A stretch of 18,726 bases of DNA from JBPBQZ01 sp050955105. Its GTDB lineage: Bacteria; Pseudomonadota; Gammaproteobacteria; Burkholderiales; Burkholderiaceae. A program made the position numbers and the translations under genes. Shown here piece by piece: positions 15,119 to 18,726 of this stretch (positions are counted from its first letter, which is position 1; the number at the start of each line of letters is the position of its first letter). The DNA lies in NCBI GenBank assembly GCA_050955105.1, contig JBPBQZ010000070.1, positions 1-18,726 of the forward strand, written 5' to 3'. The notes under the pieces are model-generated. The model did no database searches and was not told the DNA's origin. It worked only from the letters and a program-made list of their open reading frames with translations.

Positions 15119-16198
15119 ATGAAAGATTTGAATGTGATGGTAATCCTCGGGCAGCTATGGCCCGACGATGGTTTCGGTGTGGCGCTGGCCACATTGCTGG
15201 CGCTGGCGGCCGCGCTGGCGGTGCATTGGGCCGGGCGCAAGCTATTGCACCGCGTGGCACAGCCCTATCGGGTGCCGCGCGTGTTGCTGCGTTTCGTCGA
15301 CCGGCCCGCGCAGCTTGCGCTGGTGGCGCTGTCGCTGCAGTTCATCTGGGGCAACGCGCCCGATGAATTGATGTTCACCGGCGTCTTGCAGAAATTCTCG
15401 CTGCTGGCACTGGTCGGCGCGCTGACCTGGCTGGCCATGCGTTGCGTCGCGGGCGTAGCCCAGGCGGTGATCGAACTGCATCCGCTGGATATTTCCGACA
15501 ATATGTCGGCGCGTTCGGTGCATACGCAAACGCGTGTGCTGGCGCGCTGCCTGATGGGGTTGATCAGCGTCATCGGCTTCGGCGCGATGCTGATGACCTT
15601 GCCAAGCGTACGTGAACTCGGCACCAGCCTGCTGGCTTCGGCGGGCGTGGCCGGCCTGGTCGCGGGGATTGCCGCGCGGCCGGTGCTGGGCAACCTGATT
15701 GCCGGCTTGCAGATCGCGCTGTCGCAGCCGGTACGCATCGACGACGTAGTGGTCATCCAGGGCGAATGGGGGCGTATCGAAGAGATCACCGGTACCTATG
15801 TGTCGGTGCGCATCTGGGATCAACGCCGCCTCATCATTCCCCTTCAATGGCTGATCGAGAACCCGTTCCAGAATTGGACTCGCAAAAGCTCGGAGATCAT
15901 CGGCACGGTGTTCCTGTGGGTCGACTATGCACTGCCGCTGGAGCCTTTGCGCGAGGCGTTCCAGAAACTGTGCGAAGCTTCCGATGAATGGGATCGGCGC
16001 GTCAGCGTATTGCAAGTCACCGATGCCAACGAGCGCGCCATGCAATTGCGCATGTTGGTGAGTTCAGCCGACTCGGGACTGAACTTCTCGCTGCGGTGTC
16101 ATGTGCGCGAGGGCATGCTCGACTTCATCCAGAAGCACTATCCGGAAGCCCTGCCGCGGGTACGTACCGAGTGGTCGGAGATACCGGCCGTGGTGTAA
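15119..16198 (+). CDS. MscS-type mechanosensitive ion channel
   Basis: This inner-membrane channel is predicted to open under membrane tension and release solutes on hypo-osmotic shock. The 359-residue protein has four hydrophobic segments (about 20-38, 62-77, 94-112 and 142-160) and then the pore helix region SAGVAGLVAGIAARPVLGN (174-192). The MscS beta-domain follows (IALSQPVRIDDVVVI, WGRIEEITGTYV, IPLQWLIENPFQNWTR), with a cytoplasmic C-terminal domain to the end. The Ala/Gly-rich pore helix and the PVRIDD motif are hallmarks. It is larger than E. coli MscS (286 residues), in line with multi-helix relatives. The start at 15119 has a poor Shine-Dalgarno; the ATG at 15137 is an alternative. 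otsA lies 131 bases downstream, which fits an osmotic-stress theme. Confidence 0.92.
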   Translation: MKDLNVMVILGQLWPDDGFGVALATLLALAAALAVHWAGRKLLHRVAQPYRVPRVLLRFVDRPAQLALVALSLQFIWGNAPDELMFTGVLQKFSLLALVGALTWLAMRCVAGVAQAVIELHPLDISDNMSARSVHTQTRVLARCLMGLISVIGFGAMLMTLPSVRELGTSLLASAGVAGLVAGIAARPVLGNLIAGLQIALSQPVRIDDVVVIQGEWGRIEEITGTYVSVRIWDQRRLIIPLQWLIENPFQNWTRKSSEIIGTVFLWVDYALPLEPLREAFQKLCEASDEWDRRVSVLQVTDANERAMQLRMLVSSADSGLNFSLRCHVREGMLDFIQKHYPEALPRVRTEWSEIPAVV

Positions 16199-16329
16199 AA
16201 TGCGGCATCTCGAAAATGCGCTGGCCGGTCTGTTCGAACTATCGTCGGCGCCTGGCGCCGTTCATCCCAGTCTTCACAAGCGTGCCTTGCACGCACACTG
16301 AAGACATCAACGAGGAACGCTTCCCGCCC

Positions 16330-17730
16330 ATGAGTCGACTCGTCGTTGTGTCGAATCGCGTTGCCACTCCCTCCGAAAGCAAAGGTTCTTCCGGCGGACT
16401 CGCAGTCGGTGTGTTCGGTGCGCTGAAAGACACAGGTGGCGTGTGGTTCGGTTGGAACGGCGACGTCGTCACCGAGGCAGTTGCCAGCACGCCGCCCAAA
16501 ATCAGCGAAGAAGGGCGCGTCACCTTCGCCACCACCGGTCTGTCGCGACGCGATTACGACCAGTATTACCGCGGCTTCTCCAACGCTACGCTGTGGCCGG
16601 TCTTCCATTATCGCAATGACCTGGCGCGCTACGATCGGCAAGACTATGCCGGCTACCGGCGCGTCAACGCATCGCTGGCACGGCAACTGGCCGCGATGTT
16701 GCGTCCCGACGATATCGTCTGGGTACACGACTACCATCTGATTCCCTTCGCCGAAGAATTACGGCTGGCCGGCTGTCGTAACCGGCTTGGCTTCTTCTTG
16801 CATATTCCCTGGCCGACGCCGCAAGTACTGCTCAATATCCCGCCGCACGAAGAGTTGGTGAAATCGCTGTGCTGTTATGACGTGGTCGGTTTTCAGACGG
16901 AATCCGACCTTACCGCGTTCTCCGACTATATCGTTCGACAGGCCCACGGCAGCGCCAGCGCCGACGGCCGTATCCAAGCCTACGGTCGTTCGCTGCATGC
17001 GGGCGTGTACCGGATCGGCGTCTTCCCCGATGAAATCGCCGAGCAGGCCGCGCGCTATGCGCGTCGCAAAGACGTGCGGGAATTGCGCAACAGCCTGCAT
17101 CACAGCCAGCTCATCATGAGCGTCGACCGGCTCGACTATTCGAAAGGCCTGGTCGAACGCTTCCGTTCGTTCGAAAAGCTGCTGGAAAACGCCCCTGAAC
17201 TGCGCGAGCGCGTGACGCTCGTGCAAGTTGCGCCGCCGACGCGGGAAGATGTGCAGACCTATCAGCAGATCCGCCGTAATCTCGAATACGAAGCGGGCCG
17301 CATCAATGGGCGCTTCTCGGGCCTCGACTGGACGCCCATCCGCTACCTGAACCGCCGTTACGATCGTTGGGTATTGATGTCGCTGTTCCGCGCTTCGCAG
17401 GTGGGTTTCGTCACGCCCCTGCGCGACGGCATGAACCTGGTGGCGAAGGAATACGTGGCGGCGCAAGACCCGGCCGACCCCGGCGTGCTGGTGTTATCGC
17501 GTTTTGCCGGCGCCGCTTCTGAACTGACCGCGGCGCTGATCGTCAATCCACATGACACATTGGGCATGTCCGAGGCGCTGCAGCAAGCGTTGTCGATGTC
17601 GCTCCCCGAGCGCCAGGCACGGCATGCCGATATGATCGCGGCACTGCGGCGCAACGACCTTGGCGTTTGGCGCGACCGCTTTCTCGCCGATCTGCGCGCA
17701 GTACCTGCTCCCGCGGTGACGTCCGCTTGA
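16330..17730 (+). CDS. otsA: Alpha,alpha-trehalose-6-phosphate synthase (GT20)
   Basis: It transfers glucose from UDP-glucose to glucose-6-phosphate to make trehalose-6-phosphate, a step in osmoprotectant synthesis. The protein is 466 residues (E. coli OtsA has 474) and aligns throughout. Active-site residues known from E. coli are kept: Arg10 (SNR), Trp42 (FGWNG), Tyr80, Trp89 (LWPVFHY), Asp134 (HDYH), Arg267 and Lys272 (DRLDYSKG). The C-terminal PLRDGMNLVAKEYVA and FAGAASEL are also present. The frame is open upstream to 15988 inside the channel gene, but the family start MSRLVVVSNR fixes the ATG at 16330. GAGGA at 16312-16316 lies 13 bases upstream, slightly far. No otsB phosphatase gene is seen beside it. 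Confidence 0.97.
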   Translation: MSRLVVVSNRVATPSESKGSSGGLAVGVFGALKDTGGVWFGWNGDVVTEAVASTPPKISEEGRVTFATTGLSRRDYDQYYRGFSNATLWPVFHYRNDLARYDRQDYAGYRRVNASLARQLAAMLRPDDIVWVHDYHLIPFAEELRLAGCRNRLGFFLHIPWPTPQVLLNIPPHEELVKSLCCYDVVGFQTESDLTAFSDYIVRQAHGSASADGRIQAYGRSLHAGVYRIGVFPDEIAEQAARYARRKDVRELRNSLHHSQLIMSVDRLDYSKGLVERFRSFEKLLENAPELRERVTLVQVAPPTREDVQTYQQIRRNLEYEAGRINGRFSGLDWTPIRYLNRRYDRWVLMSLFRASQVGFVTPLRDGMNLVAKEYVAAQDPADPGVLVLSRFAGAASELTAALIVNPHDTLGMSEALQQALSMSLPERQARHADMIAALRRNDLGVWRDRFLADLRAVPAPAVTSA

Positions 17731-17745
17731 GCCCATTCATCCGCG

Positions 17746-17765
17746 TGCGGCGCCATGGCGGCGCA
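17746..17765. other. Near-perfect palindrome between otsA and the glycosyltransferase gene
   Basis: This 20-base palindrome is centred on CCATGG, with one mismatched position per arm (a G facing a G). It fills much of the 49-base gap and ends five bases before the AGGAG Shine-Dalgarno of the next gene. It could fold in the mRNA or bind a protein. No T-run follows, so it is not a classical terminator. Confidence 0.35.
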
Positions 17766-17779
17766 TAGCAGGAGTTTCC

Positions 17780-18726
17780 ATGAAAATTGCACAGATCGCA
17801 CCGCTGACCGAGTCGGTGCCGCCCCGACTTTATGGCGGCACCGAACGGGCTGTTTCCTACATTACCGAAGCGCTGCATGAACTCGGCCACGACGTCACGT
17901 TGTTTGCCAGCGGTGACTCGGTAACGCAGGCGAAGCTCGAAGCGGTGTGGCCGCGTGCCTTGCGACTCGACGCCAGCATCCGCGACTTCGTGGCGCCGCA
18001 TATGCTGATGCTCGAAAAGGTGCGCAGTCGCGCCGCGGAATTCGACATCCTGCATTTCCATATGGATTACTACACGTTCCCGCTCTTCAGTCGACAACAG
18101 ACGCCCTTCGTCACCACCATGCACGGGCGCCTCGATCTGCCGGAACAGCAGCCAGTGTTCGATACCTTCAACGATGTGCCGGTGGTGTCGATCTCGAACG
18201 CGCAGCGGCTGCCGTTGCCGCATGCGAACTGGTTGCGCACCATCTATCACGGCCTGCCGGAAAACCTGTATTCACCGCGCGCCATCGCGCCCGGCTACTT
18301 GGCTTTCATCGGGCGCATTTCGCCGGAGAAGCGGGTCGATCTGGCGATTTCGATCGCCGCGCATTGCCGCATGAAGATCCGCATCGCGGCCAAAGTCGAT
18401 GCGGCGGACAGTGTCTACTTCGAATCGACGATCAGGCCGCTGCTAGCGCTGCCGCACGTTGAGTATGTGGGTGAAATCTCCGACCGCGAAAAAGCCGATT
18501 TCCTGAGCGGTGCGCATGCCTTGCTGTTTCCGATCGATTGGCCGGAGCCCTTCGGGCTGGTGATGATCGAGGCGATGGCTTGCGGCACGCCGGTGATTGC
18601 ATTCAATCGGGGCGCTGTGTCGGAGGTGATCGACGAGGGCGTGACCGGCTTCGTGGTGGAAGACGAAATCGGCGCGGTGGCGGCGGTAAATCGGTTGCAC
18701 TTGCTATCGCGGGCAGGCGTGCGTCG
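17780..18726 (+). CDS. Group 4 glycosyltransferase, 3' partial
   Basis: The frame stays open from the ATG at 17780 to the window end, giving 315 residues and an incomplete last codon. AGGAG (17770-17774) lies five bases before the start. The N-terminal Rossmann domain starts MKIAQIAPLTESVPPRLYGG, with the acceptor-side glycine loop YGGTER. FHMDYYTFPL and TTMHGRLDLPE follow. The C-terminal donor domain shows FIGRISPEKRVD (Arg179 and Lys184, the likely phosphate contacts) and the E-x7-E motif Glu256/Glu264 (EPFGLVMIEAMACGTPVIA). The family uses a nucleotide sugar with retention. The acceptor is unknown; its place right after otsA suggests a link to trehalose or stress glycan metabolism, but that is inference. 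Confidence 0.9.
   Translation, partial: MKIAQIAPLTESVPPRLYGGTERAVSYITEALHELGHDVTLFASGDSVTQAKLEAVWPRALRLDASIRDFVAPHMLMLEKVRSRAAEFDILHFHMDYYTFPLFSRQQTPFVTTMHGRLDLPEQQPVFDTFNDVPVVSISNAQRLPLPHANWLRTIYHGLPENLYSPRAIAPGYLAFIGRISPEKRVDLAISIAAHCRMKIRIAAKVDAADSVYFESTIRPLLALPHVEYVGEISDREKADFLSGAHALLFPIDWPEPFGLVMIEAMACGTPVIAFNRGAVSEVIDEGVTGFVVEDEIGAVAAVNRLHLLSRAGVR

Noticed and set aside
15988..16329. Upstream extension of the otsA frame into the channel gene
   Set aside because: The OtsA family start MSRLVVVSNR is at 16330; the extension overlaps mscS and has no conserved sequence.
1..18726. Mobile elements, CRISPR arrays, tRNA or rRNA genes, toxin-antitoxin or defence genes
   Set aside because: Looked for by eye across both strands; no transposase, integrase, regularly spaced repeats, or RNA gene signatures were found.

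Overview
The window comes from a high-GC proteobacterium, most likely a betaproteobacterium of the Burkholderia group. Three things suggest this: the protein sequences, the order mltG-tmk-holB-...-tatD-ankyrin with ygfZ divergent from mltG, and the dense, overlapping gene packing. The taxonomic assignment is inference; there is no rRNA or marker gene to settle it. Coding density is very high. No stretch above 300 bases lacks a gene; the longest gap is 237 bases (9809-10045). I see no tRNA, rRNA, insertion sequence, CRISPR array, integrase or phage gene.

Region 1 (1-4586, + strand) is a three-gene, translationally overlapping operon. It holds the 3' part of a fused LivM-LivG protein (permease plus ATPase), a LivF ATPase, and a fused enoyl-CoA hydratase/3-hydroxyacyl-CoA dehydrogenase. 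The likely theme is uptake of a carboxylate-type substrate and its beta-oxidation as a CoA thioester. The two ATPases carry motif changes that would all fall in the same one of the two ATP sites of a LivG-LivF dimer. The beta-oxidation enzyme stops early, short of the usual C-terminal end.

Region 2 (4600-6640) holds a short-chain dehydrogenase on the - strand and a divergent AraC-family regulator, probably a regulator-target pair. Region 3 (6765-9808) holds a nicotinamidase and a PaaI-type thioesterase on +, convergent with a TANGO2/NRDE protein and a YgfZ-like folate-binding protein on -.

Region 4 (10046-14963, +) is a tightly packed housekeeping run. It encodes the septal/peptidoglycan enzyme MltG, thymidylate kinase, DNA polymerase III delta', a GNAT acetyltransferase, a TatD nuclease and an exported ankyrin-repeat protein. 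A strong hairpin follows the last of these. Overlapping stop/start codons (TAATG, ATGA, TGATG) and internal Shine-Dalgarno sequences couple mltG through tatD.

Region 5 (15119-18726, +) encodes an MscS-type mechanosensitive channel, trehalose-6-phosphate synthase OtsA, and a group 4 glycosyltransferase cut by the window end. It reads as an osmotic-stress cluster, with no otsB phosphatase visible.

Most of this is ordinary core and metabolic sequence. I found no convincing new system. The points most worth checking are the asymmetric ABC ATP sites and the long two-helix linker in the LivM-LivG fusion, then the shortened beta-oxidation enzyme and the acetyltransferase lodged in the replication/TatD operon.
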